Assembly: GCA_964396055.1 (NCBI GenBank)
Contig: CAYNDV010000157.1
Location: forward strand, 1-10,106
DNA: 10,106 nt
From: CAYJPV01 sp964396055
Lineage (GTDB): Bacteria; Acidobacteriota; Vicinamibacteria; Vicinamibacterales; JAKQTR01
Reading direction: 5' to 3'
This document shows positions 1 to 4,860 of this stretch, in pieces. Positions within the stretch are counted from its first letter, which is position 1. The number at the start of each line of letters is the position of its first letter. A program made the position numbers and the translations under genes. Below the pieces are notes generated by a model. That model searched no databases and was not told the origin of the DNA. It worked only from the letters and a program-made list of their open reading frames with translations.

Positions 1-1481
1 CGGAAGCTGCCGTGGTCCTGCATGGACCCGTACACGCGGAACGGCGTGTCCATGTCGTACGACACGTTGAAGAACTGCGCCACCGGCAGCGTCAGCCGCG
101 AGTCCTTCCACGTGGCGCCCCGGTCGTACGAGATGGCGAAGCCCTGGTCGTAGGTGTTGACCAGGTAGTTCGAGTTGTCCGGGTCGATCCACAGCCCGTG
201 GTGATCGCTGCCCGGCGTGGGCAGGGCGCGGAAGGTCTTTCCGCCATCGTTCGACGTGTGCAGCCGGACGCCCAGCGTGTACACGGTGTCGGGGTCGTTC
301 GGGTCCACCCGGATCTGCCCGAAGACCCACCCGAAGGTGCCGGAGTGACGCTCCATCAGCGTCTTCTGGTCGGGCGTGAGGCCGCTCACCTGCCTCCACG
401 TCGCGCCCTTGTCGTCGGATCTGTACACCGTGGCGCCCTTGATGAAGCCAGACGAGGGGATGCCGTACGGATCGGCCTTCTCCTCCTCGGTGGGCTCGCG
501 CGAGAGTTCGTAGTTGTCCACGAACGCGTACACGACGTTGGGCTTCGATCGGCACACGTCGAGGCCAATCCGGCCCCGGTGCTTCACGTCGGGCAGGCCC
601 GTGTTGATGGCCGTCCAGGTGCGGCCGCCATCGGTGGACTTGTGGACGCCGCTGCCCGTGTAGCCGGCGAAGGTGCGCGGGTCGTTCCACTTCAGGCGGG
701 TCCGCTGCCAGGTGGCGGCGTACAACGTATTCGGATCCGCCGGGTCCATGACGAGATCGATCACCCCGGTCTGCTCATTGACCGCGAGGATTCGCTCCCA
801 GGTCTTCCCCCCATCGGTCGTCTTGTACAGCCCGCGCTCGGCGTTGGGCGTCCACTCGTGGCCCGACGCGGCCACGAAGACGGTGTCGGGGTTCGCCGGG
901 TGAATCACGATGCGCGGGATCGTGTAGGTGTCGGTGAGCCCCATGTACTGCCACGTCTTCCCCGCGTCCACCGACTTGTAGACGCCGGCGCCGGCATTGG
1001 AACTGCGGAAGATGTTCGCCTCGCCGGTGCCCATCCAGACGATGTCCGGGTTCGACGGCGCGATGGCCACGTCGCCGATCGAGGCCGTCGGCCCCTGCTC
1101 GAAGATCGGCTTCCAGGTGGTGGCCTCGTTCTCCGACTTCCACAGGCCACCGGTGGCCGTGGCCGCGTAGAACGTGTAGGACCGCCCGCGCGGGGCGATC
1201 ACGCCCACGTCCACCGTCCGGCCGCTGATGTTCTTCGGGCCGAGGAACTGCCACTTGAGGTCCTTGAACGGCGAGGCGGTCTTCATCGCCTGGTGGGCGT
1301 CGAAGCCCTTGAGCCGCAGGGCCGGGTCGGTCGACACCACGCGGGCCGGCTGGGCCGCCACGCCGGGCTTCGGGGCGGGCCTGCCCGCCTGCGCTGCCAG
1401 GGTTGCGGTGAGCGTGACCACCACGAACGCGCCGGCGGCCCAGACGACGCCGCGGGCGCGGAACACCGGAGACAACGACAT
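1..1481 (-). CDS. Secreted BNR/VPS10 (sortilin-like) beta-propeller protein, N-terminal part
   Basis: The minus strand is open from 1481 to the left edge (493 codons, no stop), so the C-terminus is missing. Residues 1-32 look like a signal peptide: basic start, hydrophobic stretch VVWAAGAFVVVTLTATLAA, cleavage near AAQA. The rest carries repeated Asp-box motifs (S-x-D-x-G-x-T-W): near residues 116, 170 (SVDAGKTW), 221 (TTDGGKTW), 282 (STDGGRTW), 355 (SDDKGATW), 410 (SNDGGKTF) and 451 (SYDRGATW), separated by strands such as NPDTVFVA and DPNTLYAA. This is the pattern of BNR/sortilin-type propellers, often annotated as glycosyl hydrolase or VPS10 domain protein; members are often about 1000 residues, so roughly half is probably seen. 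Substrate is unknown and no sialidase active site was identified. Two ATGs are adjacent (1484, 1481); AGGAGG lies 2 nt before the first and 5 nt before the second, favouring 1481. The gene is divergent from merR. Confidence 0.9.
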   Translation of the reverse strand, partial: MSLSPVFRARGVVWAAGAFVVVTLTATLAAQAGRPAPKPGVAAQPARVVSTDPALRLKGFDAHQAMKTASPFKDLKWQFLGPKNISGRTVDVGVIAPRGRSYTFYAATATGGLWKSENEATTWKPIFEQGPTASIGDVAIAPSNPDIVWMGTGEANIFRSSNAGAGVYKSVDAGKTWQYMGLTDTYTIPRIVIHPANPDTVFVAASGHEWTPNAERGLYKTTDGGKTWERILAVNEQTGVIDLVMDPADPNTLYAATWQRTRLKWNDPRTFAGYTGSGVHKSTDGGRTWTAINTGLPDVKHRGRIGLDVCRSKPNVVYAFVDNYELSREPTEEEKADPYGIPSSGFIKGATVYRSDDKGATWRQVSGLTPDQKTLMERHSGTFGWVFGQIRVDPNDPDTVYTLGVRLHTSNDGGKTFRALPTPGSDHHGLWIDPDNSNYLVNTYDQGFAISYDRGATWKDSRLTLPVAQFFNVSYDMDTPFRVYGSMQDHGSF

Positions 1482-1486
1482 CATGT

Positions 1487-1492
1487 CCTCCT
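1487..1492 (-). promoter_or_regulatory. Shine-Dalgarno site of the BNR protein gene
   Basis: On the minus strand a perfect AGGAGG precedes ATGATG. The spacing is 2 nt to the ATG at 1484 and 5 nt to the ATG at 1481, so the second ATG is the better start. Confidence 0.7.
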
Positions 1493-1524
1493 CGGAAGGA
1501 ACGGGAACGACTGCGTGCGAAGGG

Positions 1525-1530
1525 ATTCTA
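1525..1530 (-). promoter_or_regulatory. Candidate -10 box for the BNR protein gene
   Basis: The minus strand reads TAGAAT (5 of 6 matches to TATAAT), about 40 nt upstream of the start codon. No convincing -35 box is seen at the right distance; the upstream DNA is part of the inverted repeat at 1536-1569. This is a weak call. Confidence 0.3.
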
Positions 1531-1535
1531 CACGA

Positions 1536-1569
1536 CCGTCCGGCGGCGCGTTCGATTGACGCCGGACGG
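1536..1569. repeat. Inverted repeat, 10-bp arms, upstream of the BNR protein gene
   Basis: Arms CCGTCCGGCG (1536-1545) and CGCCGGACGG (1560-1569) are perfectly complementary around a 14-nt loop. It sits just upstream of the candidate -10 of the BNR gene, so it could be an operator. The core GTCCGG/CCGGAC is shared with the palindromic elements at 2290 and 7293, so it could instead be a degenerate copy of that element family. Confidence 0.5.
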
Positions 1570-1570
1570 C

Positions 1571-1654
1571 GGTTCACGGTTCAGGGTTCACGGTTCACGG
1601 TCCACGGTCCCTTCCCCTTGTCCCTTGCCCCCAGCCCCTTGTGCCTGCCCCTTG
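1571..1654. repeat. Heptamer tandem repeat array (GGTTCAC-type, then CCCCTTG-type)
   Basis: Two 7-bp-period arrays lie side by side. The first runs GGTTCAC, GGTTCAG, GGTTCAC, GGTTCAC, GGTCCAC, GGTCCCT (1571-1612). The second runs CCCCTTG, TCCCTTG, CCCCCAG, CCCCTTG, a 6-bp TGCCTG, then CCCCTTG (1614-1654). The last unit supplies the TTG of the merR -35 box. No function is assigned; it resembles in kind the short tandem heptamers known from cyanobacterial intergenic DNA. Confidence 0.8.
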
Positions 1655-1682
1655 ACCTGTCTATCGTAGACAGGTTGACACT
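1652..1682 (+). promoter_or_regulatory. MerR-type promoter with palindromic operator in a 19-bp spacer
   Basis: A -35 box TTGACC (1652-1657) and a weak -10 box GACACT (1677-1682) are 19 bp apart. Between and overlapping them is a perfect inverted repeat, ACCTGTCTA (1655-1663) and TAGACAGGT (1667-1675), around TCG. An over-long spacer holding a dyad that starts inside the -35 is the hallmark of promoters activated by MerR-family proteins by DNA distortion (for example SoxR at soxS). Because merR starts a few bases downstream, autoregulation is the natural reading. Transcription would start near 1689, leaving a very short leader. Confidence 0.75.
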
Positions 1683-1694
1683 GGAGTCGTGGCG

Positions 1695-2225
1695 ATGATG
1701 ACCGTCTCGATGCTGGCCCGGCGCTGCGGGCTCAGCCGCACCACCCTGCTCTACTACGAGGCGCAGGGCCTGCTGCGGCGTCCGCCCCGGACGTCGGGGA
1801 ACTACCGGGCGTACAACGAGCAGGATGCGGAACGCGTGGCCCGGATCGGCCTGCTGCGGAAGGTTGGCCTGGGCGTGGCGGACATCCGGGCCCTGCTCGG
1901 CCAGCCGGCCGGCGCGGCGGCGGTCATTCTCGAACGGCGGCTGCGGGCCATCGACGCGGAGATTGACGCGCTCCGCGGCCACCAGTTGGCGATTCTGCGC
2001 CTGCTGCAACGATCACGCAGTTTCAGGAGGAATGAGATGATCACGAAGGACAAGTGGGTATCGATCATGCGGGCAGCGGGCTTCTCGGAGGCCGACATGA
2101 GCCGCTGGCACACGGAGTTCGAGAAGAACGCCCCGCAGGAGCACCAGGAGTTCCTGGAGTACCTGAAGATCGGCGCGGACGAGATCGCGAAGATCCGCGA
2201 GTGGAGCCGGTCGGGCAAGGGCTAG
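1695..2225 (+). CDS. MerR-family transcriptional regulator with small C-terminal effector-like domain
   Basis: 176-residue protein. Residues 3-70 are a MerR winged helix-turn-helix: VSMLARRCGLSRTTLLYYE, then GLLRRPPRTSGNYRAY, then LRKVGLGVADIRALL. Residues 78-108 (ILERRLRAIDAEIDALRGHQ) form the expected dimerisation helix. Residues 115-176 (MITKDKWVSIMRAAGFSEADM ...) form a compact, helical, charged domain that lacks cysteines, so a metal-sensing MerR role is unlikely; the ligand is unknown. Start choice: GGAG at 1683-1686 is 8 nt before ATG 1695; an in-frame GTG at 1689 has only 2 nt spacing, though a transcript starting near 1689 could be leaderless from that GTG. The gene is preceded by a MerR-type operator (1652-1682), implying self-control. 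It converges on nrfA; regulation of nrfHA or of the divergent BNR gene cannot be judged from sequence. Confidence 0.9.
   Translation: MMTVSMLARRCGLSRTTLLYYEAQGLLRRPPRTSGNYRAYNEQDAERVARIGLLRKVGLGVADIRALLGQPAGAAAVILERRLRAIDAEIDALRGHQLAILRLLQRSRSFRRNEMITKDKWVSIMRAAGFSEADMSRWHTEFEKNAPQEHQEFLEYLKIGADEIAKIREWSRSGKG
2025..2039 (+). promoter_or_regulatory. Internal Shine-Dalgarno and in-frame ATG inside merR
   Basis: A perfect AGGAGG (2025-2030) lies 6 nt before an in-frame ATG (2037-2039), much stronger than the signal at the merR start. Initiation here would give a 62-residue protein (2037-2225) that is exactly the C-terminal domain without the DNA-binding part. This resembles tipA of Streptomyces, where an in-frame internal start yields the effector domain alone (established for tipA; an inference here). 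Confidence 0.55.
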
Positions 2226-2251
2226 AGGCTAGAGGCTAGAGGCTAGAGGCT
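2220..2251. repeat. Heptamer tandem repeat GGCTAGA, about 4.6 copies
   Basis: Four exact GGCTAGA units (2220-2247) followed by GGCT. The first unit contains the merR stop codon TAG (2223-2225), so the array begins at the end of the gene. It has the same 7-bp period as the arrays at 1571-1654 and 2358-2383, with a different unit. Confidence 0.85.
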
Positions 2252-2280
2252 GGGAGGACGACGACGGGCGCGGCTGCGTC

Positions 2281-2347
2281 CCTTTCGTGGCGTCCGGCTT
2301 CAGCCGGACGCGCGAGGGGGCTGGCTGAAGCCAGCCCCCACGAAAGG
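2281..2347. repeat. REP-like palindromic element: two hairpins enclosed by outer arms
   Basis: Outer arms CCTTTCGTGG (2281-2290) and CCACGAAAGG (2338-2347) are exact complements. Inside are two perfect palindromes: GCGTCCGGCT/AGCCGGACGC (2290-2299, 2302-2311) and GGGGGCTGGCT/AGCCAGCCCCC (2316-2326, 2329-2339). GGCTTCAGCC (2297-2306) can also pair with GGCTGAAGCC (2323-2332), so alternative folds exist. It lies between the 3' ends of merR and nrfA and could end transcription from both sides, though no run of T follows the stems. A 27-base stretch (2285-2311) recurs exactly at 7288-7314. Confidence 0.85.
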
Positions 2348-2357
2348 CTCGGTACTC

Positions 2358-2383
2358 CTTCTTGCTTCTTGCTTCTTGCTTCT
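2358..2383. repeat. Heptamer tandem repeat CTTCTTG, about 3.7 copies
   Basis: Three exact CTTCTTG units (2358-2378) plus CTTCT, ending 6 bp before the nrfA stop codon (2390-2392). Together with 2220-2251 it brackets the palindromic element in the gap between the convergent genes. Confidence 0.85.
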
Positions 2384-2389
2384 ACTGCC

Positions 2390-3757
2390 CTACTGTCCGT
2401 GTCCCGCCGCGAGCGGCCGGAGGCTGAGCTGGCCCTGACGCGACTTGTCGATCGACGCCCCGAGGATGCGTGCGGCTTCCTGCGGCGCATGGAAGCCCAT
2501 CGAGTTCTCGGCCTCGATGAAGTCCAGCAGGAACTGCGCGTGCCGCTGGTACCGCCTGGCCTCGGCCAGGCGGTCGTCGGAGAGACCGGCCGCGCGTGAC
2601 GCCTTGATGTCAGCGATCAGGGCCATCAGCGCGTCCATCGCCATGTTGCGGAGCTGGAAGGTCCGCTCCTGAATCGTCTCAGCGCGGGCCTTCAGCTCCT
2701 GCTCCGACCACTTGTGGCACGTCTGGCACGCCCGGTTGATGTTGAGCAGCGGGCTGCGGACGTGGTGGTCGCTGATCTTGAACGCGCCTTCGCGCTGGTA
2801 CGGCATGTGACAGTCGGCGCAGGCCACGCCCGAGCGCGCGTGGATCCCCTGGTTCCACATCTCGAACTCGGGATGCTGCGCCTTCAGGACCTCGCCGCCG
2901 GTGTCGGCGTGCACCCAGTCCTTGTGCCCGACCTCGTCGTAATACTCGATGATCTTCTCGACGGCCAGCCCCTTCGCCCACGGGTAGACCAGGCGCTTCT
3001 CGGGTCCCTTGAAGTAGTACTCCACGTGGCACTGCCCGCACACGAACGACCGCATCTCCTGGCGGGTCGCCATCGTGTTCACGTCGTAGCCGGCCACGCC
3101 CTGCGACGCCTTGAGGGCCCGGATGCCTTCGATGAACCCGGGCCGCGTGACGCGCAGCTGCATCGTGTCTGCGTCGTGGCAGTCGATGCAGGCGATCGGG
3201 TGCTTCACCAGCTTGCGCGCCTCCGTGTAGGGCATGGCGTTCATCAGCTCGAATCCCCGGGTGAGGTCGCCGCCCCCGAGCCTCTTGTACGGCACGTAAA
3301 TCGAGCCGTGGCACTGCATGCAGGTGCCGGGCTGCTTCGCGACGGCTTGCCGTTCGGTGAAGGTCTGGTCGTCGAGCATGTAGGCGTGCCCGCGCTCCTC
3401 GCGGAAGTCGGCGGCAAACGCGTAGCCGGCCCACATCGTCTTCAGCCGCGGGTCCTCCTCGAGGCGCGACTGGGCCACCACCGTGCGCGGATCGGCCTGC
3501 GTGGGCGTGCGCGGCATGGCCTCGCTGCCGCCGAACTTCGTCCGCACCTGATCGGTCGTCTTCTTGTACCCGTCGTACTGCAGCGGGAAGTTCTTGCCCC
3601 ACGCCGCCGGGTCCTCCGTGTCGTCGGTGAGCGTCACGACGCGGAAGAAGGGATTGCGGGCTTCCTGCTTGTGCTCGGCGACATTCACCAGCAGGGCGGT
3701 CAGGCTGCCCACCACGACCGTGGTAACAGCAGCCGTGATCACGACGAGGCGTTTCAT
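2390..3757 (-). CDS. nrfA: Ammonia-forming cytochrome c nitrite reductase NrfA (CxxCH first heme)
   Basis: 455-residue periplasmic pentaheme enzyme that reduces nitrite to ammonium with six electrons. Residues 1-27 form a hydrophobic export signal or anchor. Five heme motifs: CMQCH 146-150, CIDCH 190-194, CGQCH 240-244, CADCH 313-317, CQTCH 344-348. The active-site heme is normally CxxCK; here it is CMQCH, giving a His ligand, a variant known in some NrfA. Active-site residues by motif: Arg205 (TRP), Tyr247 (CGQCHVEYYF) and His295 (KAQHPEFE). Calcium ligands Glu246, Lys292 and Gln294 are kept. His306 (GIHARSG) and His423 (FHAPQE) are likely distal heme ligands. The start ATG at 3757 has GGAG 7 nt upstream. 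It follows nrfH by 46 bp in the same operon, the standard NrfHA arrangement. The length is normal for the family. No nrf maturation genes are in view. Confidence 0.96.
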   Translation of the reverse strand: MKRLVVITAAVTTVVVGSLTALLVNVAEHKQEARNPFFRVVTLTDDTEDPAAWGKNFPLQYDGYKKTTDQVRTKFGGSEAMPRTPTQADPRTVVAQSRLEEDPRLKTMWAGYAFAADFREERGHAYMLDDQTFTERQAVAKQPGTCMQCHGSIYVPYKRLGGGDLTRGFELMNAMPYTEARKLVKHPIACIDCHDADTMQLRVTRPGFIEGIRALKASQGVAGYDVNTMATRQEMRSFVCGQCHVEYYFKGPEKRLVYPWAKGLAVEKIIEYYDEVGHKDWVHADTGGEVLKAQHPEFEMWNQGIHARSGVACADCHMPYQREGAFKISDHHVRSPLLNINRACQTCHKWSEQELKARAETIQERTFQLRNMAMDALMALIADIKASRAAGLSDDRLAEARRYQRHAQFLLDFIEAENSMGFHAPQEAARILGASIDKSRQGQLSLRPLAAGHGQ

Positions 3758-3803
3758 CGGCGTTCTCCAGCGGCCGGGCCCGTGGCCGGCCGGTTCGACG
3801 ACG

Positions 3804-4250
3804 TCAGTGCTGGTGCCCCACGTCGCGGTGGCACCGCACGCAACTCAGACTCTCGGCGGGCTGCCCCGCCTGGATCGATTCCACCAGATCCGCGTGGCAC
3901 TTCAGGCACGCGCCCTCGGTCACACGGTGGTTCCGTTCGGTCACCTGGATCGGTTCGGGAAACCCGCCGAGCGTGAACGCGTACGAATGCCAGAAGCCGT
4001 TGAGGCCCTTCGTCAGGTACTTCGGCCCGAGCCCGTGCGGCGTGTGGCAGTCGTTGCACACGGCCACGGCCTTGTGGCTGGACTTCTGCCACGCGTCGTA
4101 CTGCTCGTTCATCACGTGGCAGTTCGCGCACGACGCCGGGTCGTTCGTGAGGTAGGAGGCGCCACGCGCGTAGATGAAGGTGTACCCGCCGATGCCCGCC
4201 ACCAGCCCGATCGCCAGCCCGATGACGACGGCAATCGCCCGTCCTCCCAT
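3804..4250 (-). CDS. nrfH: Cytochrome c nitrite reductase small subunit NrfH (tetraheme quinol dehydrogenase)
   Basis: 148-residue NapC/NirT-family membrane cytochrome that oxidises menaquinol and passes electrons to NrfA. One N-terminal membrane helix spans about residues 5-27 (AIAVVIGLAIGLVAGIGGYTF). Four heme motifs follow: CANCH 41-45, CNDCH 65-69, CLKCH 115-119 and CVRCH 137-141. Met47 directly after heme 1 (CANCHVM) matches the Met ligand reported for Desulfovibrio NrfH. The stretch CNDCHTPHG...KYLTKGLNGFWH is typical of the family around the quinol site. Start at ATG 4250, preceded by a G-rich stretch (GGGGGG about 8 nt upstream). It is first in the nrfHA operon and divergent from the histidine phosphatase gene. 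Confidence 0.96.
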   Translation of the reverse strand: MGGRAIAVVIGLAIGLVAGIGGYTFIYARGASYLTNDPASCANCHVMNEQYDAWQKSSHKAVAVCNDCHTPHGLGPKYLTKGLNGFWHSYAFTLGGFPEPIQVTERNHRVTEGACLKCHADLVESIQAGQPAESLSCVRCHRDVGHQH

Positions 4251-4355
4251 CGCCAGGTCCCCCCGCGGATGCCCCGTGCACCCGAATGCCCCCTATCCTA
4301 GATCAGACCCGGCCGGCCGGTCATGACGGGTATCATGGGACACGCAGGAGGAATG
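4251..4355. promoter_or_regulatory. Divergent promoter region between nrfH and the phosphatase gene
   Basis: About 100 bp must serve both directions. Toward nrfH the minus strand offers ATGACC (4319-4324) and TAGGAT (4295-4300) with an 18-bp spacer. Toward the phosphatase, TATCAT at 4331-4336 is a good -10 without a clear -35. A 12-bp palindrome CCGGCCGGCCGG (4309-4320) lies between them, and CATGA/TCATG (4322-4326, 4333-4337) flanks the plus-strand -10. No FNR-like TTGAT-N4-ATCAA site is present. All assignments are by eye. Confidence 0.35.
4346..4351 (+). promoter_or_regulatory. Shine-Dalgarno site of the phosphatase gene
   Basis: A perfect AGGAGG just before ATGATG (4353-4358). It fixes the start at the second ATG, giving a clean signal peptide. 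The BNR gene has the same arrangement (AGGAGG, then two adjacent ATGs). Confidence 0.75.
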
Positions 4356-4859
4356 ATGCTGAGAGCAGGTGTCCGCGCGGGCACGGTGGTCGCCCTGCTG
4401 GTGTTGCTGATGGTCCCCGCGGCCGCGCAGGCCCAGGAACTCATCTACCTGGTGCGCCACGCCGAACGGCTGGACGACACGGCCGATCCGCCCCTCGCGC
4501 CGGAGGGCACGGCACGCGCGACCCGACTGGCGGCGGTCCTGGCCGACGCCGGCATCACGGCGGTGTTCGCCACGCAGTTCAAGCGCACCGTCGAGACCGC
4601 CGCCCCGCTGGCCTCGGCCCTGAACCTGCCGATCCGGCAGGTCGATGCCGGACGCCACGGCGAACTGCTCCGGCTGGCCCGCGAGGCGGGTCCCCGCGCC
4701 CGCGTGCTCATCGTCGGCCACAGCGATACGGTGCCCGAGTTGCTGACGGCCCTTGGCTGGCGCACGACGGTCACGATCGCGAAGGGCGAGTACGACAACC
4801 TGTTCGTCGTCTCGCCGCGGCCGGGTGCCGAGCCCCTCGTCATCCGCCTGCGGTTCTGA
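4356..4859 (+). CDS. Exported histidine phosphatase (SixA/phosphoglycerate-mutase-like)
   Basis: 167-residue protein of the histidine phosphatase superfamily, which acts through a phosphohistidine intermediate. Residues 1-26 are a signal peptide (MLRAGVRAGTVVALLVLLMV, cleavage after AQA), so it acts outside the cytoplasm. The catalytic motif LVRHAER puts Arg34 and His35 (nucleophile) near the mature N-terminus; Arg77 (QFKRTVETA) and His122 (IVGHSDTVP) supply the second half of the site. The short size, with no large insertions, fits the SixA-like branch; the substrate cannot be told. Start choice: AGGAGG (4346-4351) is 4 nt before ATG 4356 and 1 nt before ATG 4353; further upstream in-frame ATGs (4323, 4335) lack a ribosome site and would spoil the signal peptide. 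The stop at 4857-4859 is one base before the uvrA GTG, suggesting co-transcription. Confidence 0.9.
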   Translation: MLRAGVRAGTVVALLVLLMVPAAAQAQELIYLVRHAERLDDTADPPLAPEGTARATRLAAVLADAGITAVFATQFKRTVETAAPLASALNLPIRQVDAGRHGELLRLAREAGPRARVLIVGHSDTVPELLTALGWRTTVTIAKGEYDNLFVVSPRPGAEPLVIRLRF

Positions 4860-4860
4860 C

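Noticed and set aside
12..1559. Long plus-strand open frame of 515 codons opposite the BNR gene
   Set aside because: Arginine/valine/histidine-rich low-complexity translation with no domain; it is the antisense of a clear Asp-box protein and stays open because of high GC.
2032..2040. Two-codon ORF ATG AGA TGA next to the internal ribosome site of merR
   Set aside because: Spacing from AGGAGG is only 1 nt and such short frames arise by chance; the in-frame ATG at 2037 fits better.
2281..2347. Classical Rho-independent terminator
   Set aside because: The stems are strong, but neither strand has a T-run directly after a stem, so it is listed as a repeat with possible terminator activity only.
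2220..2383. Repeat cluster as a CRISPR array
   Set aside because: Units are 7 bp in direct tandem without spacers; the palindromes are not regularly spaced.
2236..2490. Small minus-strand open frame over the repeat region
   Set aside because: It translates the palindromic element and heptamer repeats and overlaps the end of nrfA in another frame; no start signal or conserved motif.
2714..3976. Long plus-strand open frame opposite nrfA and nrfH
   Set aside because: Antisense shadow of genes with complete sets of heme motifs; crosses both genes and has no recognisable motif.
4753..4860. Earlier ATG start for uvrA at 4753
   Set aside because: It would lie inside the phosphatase gene and add 36 arginine- and serine-rich residues with no UvrA similarity; GTG 4861 gives the typical UvrA N-terminus.
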